From contig NC_132896.1 in assembly GCF_030463535.1 (NCBI RefSeq), positions 24,037,709 to 24,101,708 on the forward strand: a DNA stretch of 64,000 nucleotides. Reading direction: 5' to 3'. Every line of letters starts with the position of its first letter. The first letter of the stretch is position 1. Source of the stretch: Salminus brasiliensis. Taxonomy: Eukaryota; Chordata; Actinopteri; Characiformes; Bryconidae. Of the stretch, positions 50,328 to 62,820 are shown piece after piece. The notes beneath the pieces are model-generated. The model did not search any database. It was not told where the DNA came from and worked only from the letters and a program-made list of their open reading frames with translations. Both the position numbers and the translations under genes were made by a program.

Positions 50328-50689
50328 TATGTGTTCTTATTCTACAAGATAACAGTAATCATTCACAATGAAAAGTGAGTCCAACCTTTGAAATGAGTAT
50401 TTCTAGACATGATTGTGAGAAGAATCTATCATTGTTGTCACAGATGCACAAGTTTACTGGCTGTGACTGAAAGAGGCTGTGTAAATTACTTACACCTAGT
50501 ATTAAAGTGAGTGGCAGACTATTGAAGGAATCTGAAGGAATCTTTATGGCATGGCATTCTAATTTCAACCATAACTGTAATTCAATTGGAGTTTTATTTT
50601 TGTTCCAATACTAGAATTAGATGGAAATAGATGTGAAACTTTTTAATGTAGAAGGAGTGATGTCCTTGAACCTGTTCTGTATTCATACG

Positions 50690-50855
50690 AAATTATAGTT
50701 TATGTTATTTTCCTATCTTTACTTTTTTTTGCATATTTGTTTGATTTGTAGTTATGATTTATGATTGTTATTTGTTTTGTATGTTAAGTATGTCGGACCC
50801 GAGGAAGAATAGCAGCTAATGGGGATCCAAATAAACAATAAAACAATAAACAAGA
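50690..50855 (+). mobile_element. LINE 3' tail
   Basis: gtcggacccgaggaagaata, gcagctaatggggatcca and aataaacaataaaacaataa are the 3' end of a fish LINE (5'-truncated insertion). Confidence 0.6.
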
Positions 50856-51789
50856 CTGGCACAAAAATTAAACACTTTGGTCACAGTATAGAGGCATATA
50901 TGAAGACGAGCATGAGCGAGCATGATCTGAAGCTAATCACTACACTACACACTGAATCTTACTGCATGATAACCAAAATATATATGTTTGGGCCGCATAC
51001 ACAGATACTACAGGAACTACAGGGATATAGGCACACTTTTAGATGTCAAGCATCCTTGAAAGAGTGCATTCTTTATTGTTTATGTAGTAAACTAACACAT
51101 ATCATCAGTAGATTTTTCCCCAGTAATGCCACAATCATCTGTGGTTGGGAGTCCAAATAAGCATAGAATGCCCCCTACCCCTCATTACTGGATCTGGTGC
51201 TTGAGTCTGTTAGCAAAACTGGTAGTTATCATTCACTTCCAAACTTGTTGTGCAGTGACGGTGATTAGGATACAACAAAAAACAAAACAGTGACATTAAT
51301 CATTACAGTGAAAAAGTAAGTATTTAAACTACATGTACATTTGTTTAAAAGCACTATTACATTACAGTTTAATAAGGATCAGCCTAACGGCAGCAGCATC
51401 ACCTGTAGACTGAGTTTATTTACAGTTTGTGTTTGTGTCCTTATCTGCTCTTCATACTTCAACCCCATGAAATTGAATTGTGGAATTGTGACCAGACGCT
51501 GCTGTTGATGTATTTCATCTTGACCTTCTGCCTTTTAAATGATACTCACAGAACTAGTTGTCTGTTAATAGCGCCCTGTTTGCAGGTAAAAAGTCTGCCA
51601 CTGAATCCATGTAGATGAGCAGGCAGTCTTAAACTGACTGTATTACTAGTCTTTTGGATTAGGTCATCAGTAATCTGTAACAGTGTTAAAGTAACCGTCC
51701 CAATTCTGCCAATGGCGTTGCATTAGCGGCACTCTGAAAAACTGCTGTGGCACATACTACTCTTTACCATACCAGCAGAGAAATGACTG

Positions 51790-51835
51790 AAAGTTGGGGA
51801 TCCAAATAAATCAAATGAATAAAATTCCATTTAAA
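51790..51835 (+). mobile_element. short LINE 3' tail
   Basis: gttggggatccaaataaatc followed by aaatgaataaaa, the same tail as at 50800-50850 but only the last ~45 bases. Confidence 0.45.
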
Positions 51836-52379
51836 AGGGAATTCTGTTTTTGTTTTGTTTTTTGTTTTTTAATATTTGAGGTTTCAAAAATGGTTTTACA
51901 TAGTAGATAAAATTTCTTTATTCATGTGTGAAGAGTACATTTCTATACAGTGAACCACCCTACATCAAACCACTCTTTGGTGGCTTGCATGACTTTCATC
52001 AAAATTCCCCTTTTGAAAAAAGAATATTCCGCTTATTATCTGTCGTTTTGTCTCAACCAAGAGTAATTCTTTAAATCGTGCTCAAGTTAGCATTTAAAAA
52101 TGACTTTTCACATCCATCCATCCACCCATCCATCAATCCATCAATCTTCCTGCTGGTCAGTGTCACGAAGGGTCTGGAGCCTACCTGGATCTTTGGATGA
52201 AGGTGACTTTAAAATCATATCTATTTTTTTTATCCAATAAAAGGTTTAGTCTTACGTCTATACCCCACAAATCATTCAAATTCCAGCTAATTTAGAAGAA
52301 CACTGAGCTGACAGCTGGGGAGAAACAGCTCGAGCATACAACTTATTTCACTTTTTTATGAAGAAAACAGCTCAATTTC

Positions 52380-52650
52380 AGGCCTGTTTTTGCACTGAGA
52401 CTTAACACAGGATGCCAGCGGCCGATGTGTTTGAGTCGTTTCGGAGCTGCTGGTTGCGGTCCCACGCTTCATGTCAGTAATGATGAGTACTGTGTGTCTG
52501 CTGATGTATCCGCTCGCTTTTAATGATGTTTATGGCTAGCAGGCTGTGTGCATGCATCTCTAATGCCATTGACATGGCTTGTTAAGCTTTGCCCGAGCTT
52601 CACAGCTCACGGGAATCCATTAAACCCGAAGATTAGCTAAAATAATCTCC
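52380..52650. other. non-repetitive GC-richer block (candidate regulatory element)
   Basis: Contains gcggccgatgtgtttgagtc, cggagctgctggttgcggtc and tttaatgatgtttatggct without transposon signature or coding frame, surrounded by AT-rich repeats. Confidence 0.25.
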
Positions 52651-52938
52651 CCTCTCTCTTGCAGTTGAACGCCTACTTACACTTACAGTTTTGTTTAATT
52701 TCAGTGGAACCAGAAAAAATGGCAGGAAAATGTTATTTTCAATAAATAAAACATAACAGGAAATTACTAGCATACTGTGTTCTCGATTCTCACGTGTTTC
52801 TCCTTTAAAAGACACCTTGCTCAGATGATCTTGTCACATCTGTCCCTGAGAAACGTTTGTGAGAAATGGGCGCGACTGAACCAGACAATTATGATGAAAT
52901 GTCTCCCTCTGATGGTTGAAAAATGTAGGTTCTATCAG

Positions 52939-52939
<1 letters not shown>

Positions 52940-52989
<50 letters not shown>
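52940..52989 (+). repeat. ATT microsatellite
   Basis: About 16 TTA/ATT units. Confidence 0.97.
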
Positions 52990-53935
52990 TTAAACCACTG
53001 TTCTTCAAGGTGACTGTTGGCTCCAGTGTTGTGTTTTTACACTGCAAAGAACATTGCAAAAAAATTTATTTAACTGTAAACAAATATGTAAACATCCGCC
53101 ATGCAACATGGAATACTAGCAACGTGTGCGTTCTCCTTCCTATCCTCAGGATATTCCTACACTGGTTCCAGAAGATTACAAGATTTCAGATTGTGCAACA
53201 ACTGTACTTGGGAGGATGCCCACAGCTCGCTCATGCATTGGCCTTCGGGAAGGAGAATTAAAGCGTTAAGAGAGTGAAACATTCACCATAAAAATGCTGA
53301 GGGCAAGTGCGTTACAGACGTCTGGTCAAAATTGGAGGAATGTGAGGGGGTGGTCCTCAATATATACCATCTGCTGGGCCTTAATCCTTGCTGTTGGGCC
53401 ACTTGTACTAAATCAGACTTCCAGGGGTTTGTAGAACAGCTTCTATCGCAACTTAATGAAGAGTGACAAACATGCAGAAGACTGTTCAGAGTAACCTCAA
53501 ATTTATTATGAGTACAGTAACTTTACAGATTATTATCTTTATATGCTGGTGTTATAACAGCTTTGTTCTATGCATTTGCCTCTGAAAAACAAAAGACAGC
53601 TCAGTATTTAGACCAATAATGCAAAGCAGTCCTAAATGGTAATTTCACATTTTTTAAACATTTGCAAAATTCTATTAATTTGATATAAACAAGGACATCC
53701 AGAGTGGATTGTTTTACAGAACAGTTCATTGTGAAGAAACCTTTTGACACAGATACTTGGTGGTAAACCTATAAAATTACATTTCCTTTGGACACTCTGA
53801 TTGTGGTGCATTACCCTACATGGACCTCACTTTTTAAAATTTTACATCATATCTCAACACTATAGTAAAACAATGTATCAGGCAAGGTTTTGTAGCAATT
53901 TTGCATTAAAGCTTTAAAAACACCAGAGAGACTCA

Positions 53936-54085
53936 ACAGCCATAACATTAATACCACCTAATTACAGGTTGGTCCCCCACATGCCTCCACAACAGATCAG
54001 ATTATCCAAAGCATAGACTCCACAAGATCTCTGAGGGTTTCCTGTGGAATCTGAAACCAGTACAGTAGCAGTAGTCCTATTGTTT
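53936..54085 (-). mobile_element. family M relic, copy 3 (right end)
   Basis: The plus strand reads gccataacattaataccacc, the inverse of the right end of copy 1, then a stretch matching the transposase 3' part of the family. It lies about 170 bases beyond the agtr2 stop codon, possibly inside its 3' UTR. Confidence 0.6.
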
Positions 54086-54256
54086 AAGTTTGACCCTGTT
54101 ACCGATTCACTGGTCGTCGTTTCTTAAAAGACGAGTTAAAAAAAGGTGAGTTATCTCCAACAGTCTTTATCTGACACTAATTACAAGTGCTAAATATATG
54201 TACCAATGTCCGTAGTTCATGGACAACACTCACTCTTTAAGGTCCATGATCTCCCT

Positions 54257-55336
54257 TCACACTGTACCATTCTCTGTAACAGCTAAGTCTTTGAGGTCAC
54301 TAAGCTTCCTAGAGAAGGAACTAAGTCTTGTGCTGAAGGAGCCTCGCTTTTGGGACAAATTAGAGGAATGAGTTTGAGTCAGTCCTCCTAACTGCTCTCG
54401 GAAGTGGTTGCCCACGAAGCAGTAAAGGAAGGGGTTGATGGCACTGTTAGAGAAGCCCAGGCAGATTGTAAAAGGTAACCCAAGACTGATGGTCTGCCCC
54501 ACCTTACAGGCATCCACAACTCTGAGACTGACCAGCACATCCAAGAATGTGAGCATGTGGAAAGGAAACCAACAGAAGAAAAAGGCCAGAACCACTGCAC
54601 CCACCATCTTGAGGACTTTGTCCAGGTTGCTGGTGCTCTTGTCCAGGCCAGGGGCTGTTAAAAGATGTCTCCCGATGCTGCAATAACAGCTAGTGATGAT
54701 GGCGAAGGGCACCAGGAAGCCCAGGATGTTCTTCATCAAAGCCAATCCCACAAACCAGCTGGGGCTGTAAAAGTGGATTACGCATGCGGTCACATTGCCG
54801 ATGTGTAGAGTGTCTCGGAACATCATAGTTGGAATGGCAGTCAGTCCTGCAGCAAGCCACACTAGAAAGCTCACCACTCGGGCTCTACACAGGTTTCTAC
54901 ATCTCTGGGATTTGAGTGGGTAGACAATGGCCATGTAGCGGTCCATGCTCATACAAGTGATGAAGAAGATGCTAGCATACAAATTGAGGGTAAGCAGACC
55001 CCCACACAACTTGCACATGAGTCGACCAAAGATCCAGTCATAGTCAAAAGAGTAGTAGACCGCCCAGAAGGGAAGACTTAGGAGGAAGAGAAGGTCAGAC
55101 ATCGCAAGGTTGAGGATATAAGTGTTGGCCACTGTCTTACGGCTGGAAGTCTGACAAAGGACAAATACCACAAGTCCGTTTCCAATAACACCCAGGGCAA
55201 AAATGATGCTGTAGATGGCTGGGATTAGGATATTCTGGTGTTGGACTGGGGAGCTTGGCTGGCAGGCTGAATACAGTTCATATTCCTCCCGTGATATGTT
55301 GTCCAGTGATATGTTGATATGAAGTGATCCAGTCAT
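54257..55336 (-). CDS. agtr2: angiotensin II receptor type 2 (AT2), class A GPCR
   Basis: Seven-transmembrane receptor for angiotensin II; 359 residues (human AT2 363). Visible: N-glycosylation sites near Asn8 and Asn13, TM1 GN at 52-53, TM2 LAMSDLLFLL (Asp81), Cys108 pairing with Cys185, DRY at 132-134 in FFITCMSMDRY, Arg174 and Lys202 (LMKNILGF) at the ligand-contact positions of AT2, TM6 FFFCWFPFHMLTFLD, and TM7 NPFLYCFVGNHF. Cys25 and the Cys in VVDACKVG can form the second extracellular disulfide. The tail is Ser-rich and has no palmitoylation Cys. The start MTGSLHIN is chosen over two upstream in-frame Met codons because it gives the family length and is the first ATG after a good acceptor (55365). 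Coding is intronless, as in other AT2 genes. Confidence 0.93.
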   Translation of the reverse strand: MTGSLHINISLDNISREEYELYSACQPSSPVQHQNILIPAIYSIIFALGVIGNGLVVFVLCQTSSRKTVANTYILNLAMSDLLFLLSLPFWAVYYSFDYDWIFGRLMCKLCGGLLTLNLYASIFFITCMSMDRYMAIVYPLKSQRCRNLCRARVVSFLVWLAAGLTAIPTMMFRDTLHIGNVTACVIHFYSPSWFVGLALMKNILGFLVPFAIITSCYCSIGRHLLTAPGLDKSTSNLDKVLKMVGAVVLAFFFCWFPFHMLTFLDVLVSLRVVDACKVGQTISLGLPFTICLGFSNSAINPFLYCFVGNHFREQLGGLTQTHSSNLSQKRGSFSTRLSSFSRKLSDLKDLAVTENGTV

Positions 55337-55559
55337 ATTGGAATCCTGTCTGTGCTGTGATTGGCTGTGTATATAGAGGAAAATCAGTTGCATTAAAGTA
55401 CAACCACTACTGATACAGTTCAAGTTCAAGTAATTAAGTAACACAGTTCAAGTAATTGCCAAAGTAAAGCACTGAAAATAGAATGAGATGATTTGGAGCA
55501 GCAAGATACATACAAGCATACAAGATCACTATACTCAATGCCAAACATGGGCTAGACGG

Positions 55560-55880
55560 TTATAAAGCCTTACACACTGAGGAGTGAAGCAGTGGAACTG
55601 TCTTATTTGGTGTAATAGAGCTCCATTTAGTATCTTTGGGATGAGTTGGAGTGGAGACCGACAACTAATCACCCAGCATGAAAAACTAACATCATTAATG
55701 CTTGTTCATGAATGCAATCAATTGCCATTGTAAGGTTTCAAAATCTAGTGGAAAGTCTTCCCTGAAGAGTTCAGGCTGTTAACTGCAGCCAGAGGAGGAT
55801 AATACTCATATTATTACCCTTAATTTGACAAGAAATGCTGGCTTAGTTAAATGGTGTCCACTAACCTTTGCCAATGTAGT
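55560..55880 (+). mobile_element. degenerate Tc1-like relic (family T, second copy)
   Basis: The segments ctttgggatgagttggagtg, tcaaaatctagtggaaagtc, tcccctgaagagttcaggctg-like text and the end cctttgccaatgtagtgtac follow the same order as in 48950-49630. It lies between agtr2 and its putative first exon. Confidence 0.6.
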
Positions 55881-56288
55881 GTACTACAGACAATTGTATT
55901 TATTGAGGGAAAATAAAACATACTATGAATAAAAAAAACAACAAATGTGTCATAACCTAATTGTACACACCAGTCATATACTTAATGTGTTAAATTAAAC
56001 AAAGAAACAATAAATGTACATTAACATTTCTCTGGAAGTTCAGTACTTATTTTCACATCAACAAAACATGACAGGGTGCTCAACATTTTGATTATGACTG
56101 TATACAAAATAGCATCCGATATTGTTTGTTTTTCTATTCTCTGTTCGGTTTCAAATATTTCTAGACATTTTAAGTTAATTTATATACAAGAGAAATCTCA
56201 CGAAAAGTAATCTGTAATTTAGACAAATCAAGAACTTGTTGACTAATTTGTGGACAACAAATAATAACTAAGAATGCAAACAAATTAC

Positions 56289-56320
56289 CTTGCAGTCCTT
56301 GAATCCTTGAGAAATCTGAG
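56289..56320 (-). other. agtr2: candidate non-coding first exon of agtr2
   Basis: On the minus strand a TATA box is followed about 30 bases later by a short stretch ending ctgcaag at donor gtaattt (56288). The matching acceptor is tatatacacag at 55365, after a pyrimidine-rich tract, and leaves a 28-base leader before the ATG. AT2 genes characteristically have 5' non-coding exons. The start position is estimated. Confidence 0.45.
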
Positions 56321-56343
56321 GACACTAGAAGCCCCTTGTTGGC

Positions 56344-56350
56344 TTTTATA
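56344..56350 (-). promoter_or_regulatory. agtr2: TATA box, probable agtr2 promoter
   Basis: Minus strand reads ggatataaaagcc, a strong TATAAAA element, about 1.0 kb upstream of the agtr2 ATG and about 55 bases before a consensus splice donor. Confidence 0.45.
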
Positions 56351-59300
56351 TCCTAGCACTCCCCCACGAAGAACTTGACGCACAGCTGGATACGTGCCAG
56401 AGGCATCTGTGAAGGAAAAATGCTTCAGCTCTCCCTGTTTCTCGTGCTGCAGTAAACTCAGCTAAAGTGTTGAAGAGAAGGTGAAAACAGAGAATCAAAT
56501 CAACATGTCACAGTCTTTTCTCCATGAATGGAGAGTTGCTGGAGCTTGCTGGAGCCCAGTTAGGCGTCCAATAACATGGCCAACTGCAGTGCTTTTTGGC
56601 TAATCGGGCAGAACTAACACACCAACCTGGCTGCATCCTCCAAGTTAAGAAACCTTAGATTCAATATTGCGTGGTGTACTGAACTTTTGGAGATGGGCCA
56701 TTGGTCGGCTCAATTACAATGGAACATTTTCCTCCCCTTCTGGAGTAAATTGTGAAACAGTTACACAACCGTAGAGGAAATGAACTCAGAAAAACTAGGG
56801 AGAGCAGATTCCCTCCAGTGGTTTTATTAAGGTCTCTTTGGAAATTTAATGAAGACCATGTTTACCTCCATGTGTCTGGTTACAGCACTAAGCCTTTGAT
56901 CAATGAGTGAAAGTACTGATGAAGCGGGTATTAACAGCTTTTAAGAATTTCAATGATGAAGGGAAAGAAAATCTGTGATATATAATATGTACAGCAAACA
57001 ATACAATGCAATGCAACATTATGTGTTTTTTACTATAAATTATTTTATAATTGTTGGAGCCAGTTTTTTTTTTCAGCACCTACTGCTTATGCACAATTCA
57101 GCCAAGTGAAAGCCCTTACAGTTGCAACAGTCATTAGAAAAATCTTGTAACTTTATGCAACCACAATTAATTCAATACAGTTCTTAGTTCCTTAAACCAG
57201 ATTTGAACCTATTTAACAACATCAAATATCTGTAAAAAAATATATATATATTACCAGCATGTGCATGACATTTAACATATAATCTTGTCTCCAGAATGTT
57301 AGGCTCCAAATGAGAATGACGTAAAGCCATTAGGAAAGGTTTCCTATCATTCACTACAAATCAAATGCCTTTATTTGATCTACATATGGAGCCCAGCTGT
57401 TTCTTAACAGAGATACAGGTGCTGTCGTTACTGAGATAACAAAGCCAGACAGACACAATAACTGTCTCTCTGTGCAAAGAAACCATGGCCATGTCACTTC
57501 AAGGCTGCCTGTATTTGGCATGTGCTGCATAAGTAGGCTCATCCTGTAGACAGCAAGGTCACACAGGACACAGCTCACATTTACTGACCTGAATCTGACA
57601 TTTATGAGTCTGACGACGCATAAAGGGCCTCTTGTGTAAAAGCTGGACTGGGTTTTTATTATCTGCAGGCTTGACAGAGCCATAATTCCTAAAGATGCGA
57701 AAGATGTTAAGAAGTGAAAGCTAGACATGTATCAATTCTAAATGTACAATTTACATGATTTTGTACACTTGGGTTTGTTGTGTCCTATACTGCAATGTAT
57801 GTATGCAGCAATATGGCAGTCACCTCCATCCTGATACCTGTCATTTCACAAAAGGAAAGCTATTTACCCTTGAATAACAGCTAAAAACACAGGATATACA
57901 TACAAATTCAGCTCTAAACATTACTGTGGAGAAAATTAAATAACTCAAGTCTTTGACTTCAGTCTAATATTTAATTGTTGCTCTTCCATGCTAGGGCTGA
58001 ACTGAAAGTGTTAAAGTGTTGTTAGAATATGATTATGTTAATTTCACTGAAGTTATATGTGTAGTTAATGTAGCTAACAAGCTAGCAAATTAGTATATCC
58101 ATTAGTTTGCTACTAATCTGTTTAGCTTGATGATGTAAGTTGTTTTACAATTTCATTTACATGGTGCTCTTTTCAGCATATGCTTTATTCTTCTTCCTCC
58201 AGATATACCACTCATCGATAGGCCAGTTTTGTTTCAATGTTTCGTTTGCCATTTGCTGGCCACACCTGCAAGGTCTCATGCATTATTACTAATAACTCCT
58301 TGTTCTTCTCCATCTCTGGATGAATTTGACTACAGCTGCCACTTCAGAGTTCACTGTTTAAACACACTCTGGACTTCTGGAGGAGTTAAGGAAAGCAGGA
58401 CTGGACCAACCTGAATCTTACTCCAAGAAAAAGTTAAAGTCATCAACCATGCATTTGAGCAATTCTTTTTGAAAGCCAATGTATTAAAAAGTAAAATTTT
58501 ACTCAGCGAGAGCTATTTACTGGAACACTGTGTAAACAACACAGACTCTTCTGGAATGAAAACCGCTACTACTAAAAACAAATTTCAGGGAAAGGCTTTT
58601 CATTAAAGTGTTCATGCACGAGCGGAAGCGATGGAAATAGCAGTGGGTCGTGAAGCAGTGGGCCAGGGAGCTTGCGGGTGGAATGGCAGTGTCCACTAAA
58701 GCCCCCTTGCTCTGGAGATATGGGAAAGCAGAGGTCCCCAGGCCACGCACACATTATGCTTATATAATCACGCTCTGTTTTTCTTTTTATTTGGAGATAA
58801 GTGAGGATGTTTGTTTTTTGCTGCCGATTTCACATCTCTGTCCCATGGTCGAATGACTTCCCCTCCAGCTAGACTGTGGGAAGATAAGTCTTAGAGGGAG
58901 AGAGAATTCAAACAGGAGTGAGGGTATTTGACCCCAAGGGGGCTGCAGTCTAATGCTGTAGTACTAATTGACCACTTATGATAGTACCATAACAAAAACA
59001 GCAGTGTTTGGCTGTTTAAGTGCCTTGGGACAATGAGATCAGGGGGTTAAACCTGTGGTAATCTCTTTATTAGACCATGTGTTGGAAAAGGGTCAGACAT
59101 TTACTTTGTGGCCCACAGGTTATGTTCTACTTTCTTGTAATTTCCCCTCTCTTCCTGTTTATGCAATTTATTAAAAATAAAATTATCGCATAAAATATAA
59201 GAGAAGTCTTGTCTGCATTTTACCTCAGGTTTAATTACTAATCAGGTTTAATACTATTACAGTATAATGACTAAGTAAACAAAGCAACTGTGGTGTATAT

Positions 59301-61562
59301 ATAGTCTGTACCTCCATTTTTTCTTTATGAATTTTAAAGAGCACAAAATTGAATCTTACCTAACCTAATCTTTTCTTAAAGTGTAAGAGAAAATGTTGTA
59401 AGACGCTTGGCCACAGAACTATTGATGTATTGTAAAATCATATAGTACATACTTGTTGTGCAGGAGATGAAAGGAGGACTGTGTGCACAACTTTGACCAT
59501 AACAGACATACAGACTAAAAGCCTGGACACAGATCATCATCTCACAAAGCTGTGCTTGCTTGGAATTGGTAGTTCAACTGTATTTATTTTATGACCAAGT
59601 GTATAAATGTTAGTGCATCACAGTAAAAACATTTGAGTGAGTTGAGGCTACTCTCTCGGTGGTGGCACTGTTTGGAAAAAAAACCCCGTCTCTGCCTGAA
59701 ATTAAGACATTGATTGGTTTTACTTTACATTTGATTGCCTGTTTTCTGATCCTCAGCTGAAATGGAGATTTTGATTGGTTCTGCTGCTGAGTTTCACTGT
59801 CTATCTGTTTGCACCTATGGTAGGATAACCAAAAAAGGTGACCAAAAAAAAAAAAATGCAGGGGGCACAGGCATCCACTGTGATTAGAATGTTGAGAAGT
59901 AGGTCTAAGTTGTAGGACTTGTGGACTGTGGATATGTGTGTAGTGTGGGTGGGAGGTAAGATGTACTTCTACAACTATGCAATTAAGCTAATGAGCATAA
60001 ATATGTAAACATTTGTATATACATCTGTAAGTACCTGGATCTACACACAATCACTGGTCAACCTGCTTTCCCCCACAGCCGAGTGAACGCAGCCAAATAT
60101 CCCTAAACACAAGTGTTACAGAACAAATCCTGTAGTTTTGTATCGGTGGGACCAATTTAATTAAAAAGTAAAGGCATTATAGAACACAATAAATGTACTA
60201 GAACTATTCCAAGCATTGTATAAGTGTCCCTTGTGCTGTATCAGTGTGCTATTGGTTTTCTTGATTCTATTTTTACGCAACCCTTGTGGGCAGAACCACA
60301 AGAGTTTCAGCAGTGACTAACTAGTTTTTGAGCTTGATCCGTTTCATCCTTTGCCCTTTTCTTCAGGCAGCGTAAAAAGGCCTTTGTCCAGTTTGCTCAG
60401 TGCACTCTACAATCTACAGTAAATGGACAGGACTAAGGCCATGCAGCAAAGACAGCGACTATGTCTACTATTCATCCAGGTTTTCCATGCCATGTGAAGA
60501 TCATTGCTCAGGGTTATTGAACTGCACAGTACTGCAAAGATAAATGCTTTTTTCCTACTCTAACTCTCTTTATGCTACAAGACATATTTGCAGTCGCTCA
60601 GCTGCAACTTACACCTCTCCTGATCACTCTAAAAAGAAACAGCTGAACAGCAAAACTCTTAATAAAATATTTCTCTATTTTTTTACACAGGAATTTCTTC
60701 AACAACCAACTAGAAATCTAACTACTGAGTGCTAATTGGCTGGCAGACTGAACCATTCATCAGCCATTTACACTCACTGTCATCTTGAATGTACGCTGAT
60801 AGTGACAGAACATCCAGACAGTTTGAAATATTTCTATAACTGCTGATCTTCTGCTGAGATTTTCAAGAACAACATTCTCTAGAGTTTACTCAGAATTATC
60901 CCATATAAAAAAACATCCATTGATGCAGTTCAGCAGTTCTGCAGTGGAAACACCTTGTTGAAGAAGTCAATAATGAATGTTAAGACTTATTGGAGGTGAC
61001 AGATAGGCTACGGTAACTCAGATAACCACTTTGTACAATTCTGTCAGTTATAAACAGAAAGCTGAGGCAACAATACTACAAAACTTTCTTCATTTTTAAC
61101 CAAAGTGCAAGTTAAAAGTGGTGGAAGAGAGAAAACAGCAATACCACATCACCTCATCACCTCATTATGTAATGTAGACAAGAAGGTTTTCTTTTTGAGT
61201 AGATATCTAAAGTAACTAGTTAATGCATAGTTAATGCTTTATGCATAAGTTTGGCATCCAAATTACATGTGTTGATTTTCTGAGTAACAGTATGTCTCCA
61301 CCTCCTCAGCAGACAACACACTTCAGCTTGATGTGTAAAAGTAATGTCACATTAAATAAATGTTGTTTTGTTTTTTACATTCAGAGAATTAATAGGAATT
61401 GTGCTGTAAAATATGCAAGATTAGTTCTTATTTTCAAAAATCAACAAAAGATTATAACTATTTCAAATGTATAAGATGCCTGACTTACATAAGAATCAAA
61501 TAAAAAAAACAACAGATTTGTATTTAGAATCACTATTCTGCTAAACAGGCTAGAAAACCTGG

Positions 61563-62305
61563 TTGGGGCACAGGATTAGCCATGCCAGATCATACCTGAC
61601 TGATTGTAATTTGTATGTATATACAAAAATAAAATATGGCACACTACAAGGTTCTGTTCTAGGACATCTACAATTCTCATTGTATATGTTACCATTGAGT
61701 ACTGTTATGAACAAATATAACATACAATTGCAATTACTGCTATGCAGATGAACAGTTACATCAGCTAAATTATATGATACATGTTAGCTTAATAAAATTA
61801 AGAATTATGTAAAACACAAATGGTCAGATGTCAAATAACTTCAAGCTCAACTCTCCGAAAAAGAGGTCATTCTGTATGGTCCAAAAGTGTTGATCTGTCC
61901 TTCAACACTGCTAGCACACAAACAAGCTCTAGTTAGTGCTGAACACAGCAGCTTACAAGAACTAGAAATGATTCACACTGATTTCTCAACCCCCCGTCTG
62001 GTTTGATGTTGGTGTAAGATCAGATTAACTGGGTGTTGTTGCCTGCCCTCCAGACCGACTCCGCTGCCATGGTGCCATTCACCCTCAGTTATTTCTTTAT
62101 TTCATGCTTTTGCTGTAATTTGTTTTGCCGCCTGTGTTAACTAGTGTAAGACGAGTTCCCCTTTTGAGTCTTGGTTCCTTTCAGCGTTTCTTCCTCTCCC
62201 TCTGAGATAGTTTTCCCTTGTTGCTGTCGCCATTGGTTTGGATCTCTGTGAAGCTGCTTTGTGACAACGTCTGTTGTAAAAAGCACTAAATAAATAAACT
62301 TGAAC
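61563..62305 (+). mobile_element. L2-type LINE fragment (reverse transcriptase remnant and 3' end)
   Basis: A short open frame has GTLQGSVLGHLQFSLYMLPL, the decayed LINE RT motif (PQGSVLGPLLFSLYMLPL). tcaagctcaactctccgaaa, ttctgtatggtccaaaag and the 3' end aagctgctttgtgacaacgt, caaagcac-like and the ttgaacttgaact tail follow. Strongly decayed. Confidence 0.7.
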
Positions 62306-62509
62306 TTGAACTTTAAAAGCCATTAAATTCTTCAGACAGCTGGTTTCTATCACCACTGTTATAAACAATTCAGACTCTATACCCATCCAGTTTTCATCCT
62401 TTAATGTTGAACATTGGTTAATACTGCTTCAGTCTTTTCATGGATAATTCATCCACTTAAAATCTGCTGACATTTTGGTTAAAGATACGTTCATTACTTT
62501 CACACCTGC

Positions 62510-62820
62510 GCTCTTAAAAATAAAGGTGCTACAAATTATTCTTTGAGCAATGCCATAGAAGAACCACTTTTAATTCCATAAAGAACCATGTTTGTCATAG
62601 AGATGTGTGAGTGTGAAGAACCTTTAAAAGATCCAAGATCTTTGGTAGCAAAGAATCTTTAAGATAATCCTTTATTAGTCCTACAGTGGGGAAATTCTCA
62701 ATTTAAAGTGTGTTATCAATTTAAAGACCACATTTCTATTACAAAAAGGTATCTTTATGGAACCAAAAGTGGTTCTTCTATAGCATCACTCAAAGAACCA
62801 TTTGTTATTTTAGACAGTGC
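62510..62820. repeat. palindromic MITE with inserted LINE-like tail
   Basis: The left arm (taaaggtgctacaaatt, gaagaaccacttttaattcc) is mirrored by the right arm (ggaaccaaaagtggttcttc, aaagaaccatttgtta). The segment ataatcctttattagtccta (62664-62683) belongs to another fish repeat and appears inserted. Shorter relatives lie at 47900-48050 and 16220-16310. Confidence 0.6.

Larger units (their letters stand above)
47196..54256. other. intergenic region between sh2d1a and agtr2
   Basis: Mostly repeats: MITEs, Tc1-like relics, the 541-base TIR element, LINE tails and an ATT microsatellite. A non-repetitive GC-richer block lies at 52380-52650. No coding gene is recognised; short open frames are chance or transposon remnants. 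Confidence 0.7.

Noticed and set aside
55337..55444. 36-codon N-terminal extension of agtr2
   Set aside because: A good splice acceptor lies inside it, the extension is not AT2-like, and MTGSLHIN gives the family length.
57354..57728. 124-codon minus-strand open frame
   Set aside because: No recognisable domain, no splice or promoter support, AT-rich intergenic context.
61563..61751. Functional reverse transcriptase
   Set aside because: Only a short decayed RT fragment of an L2-type LINE remains.
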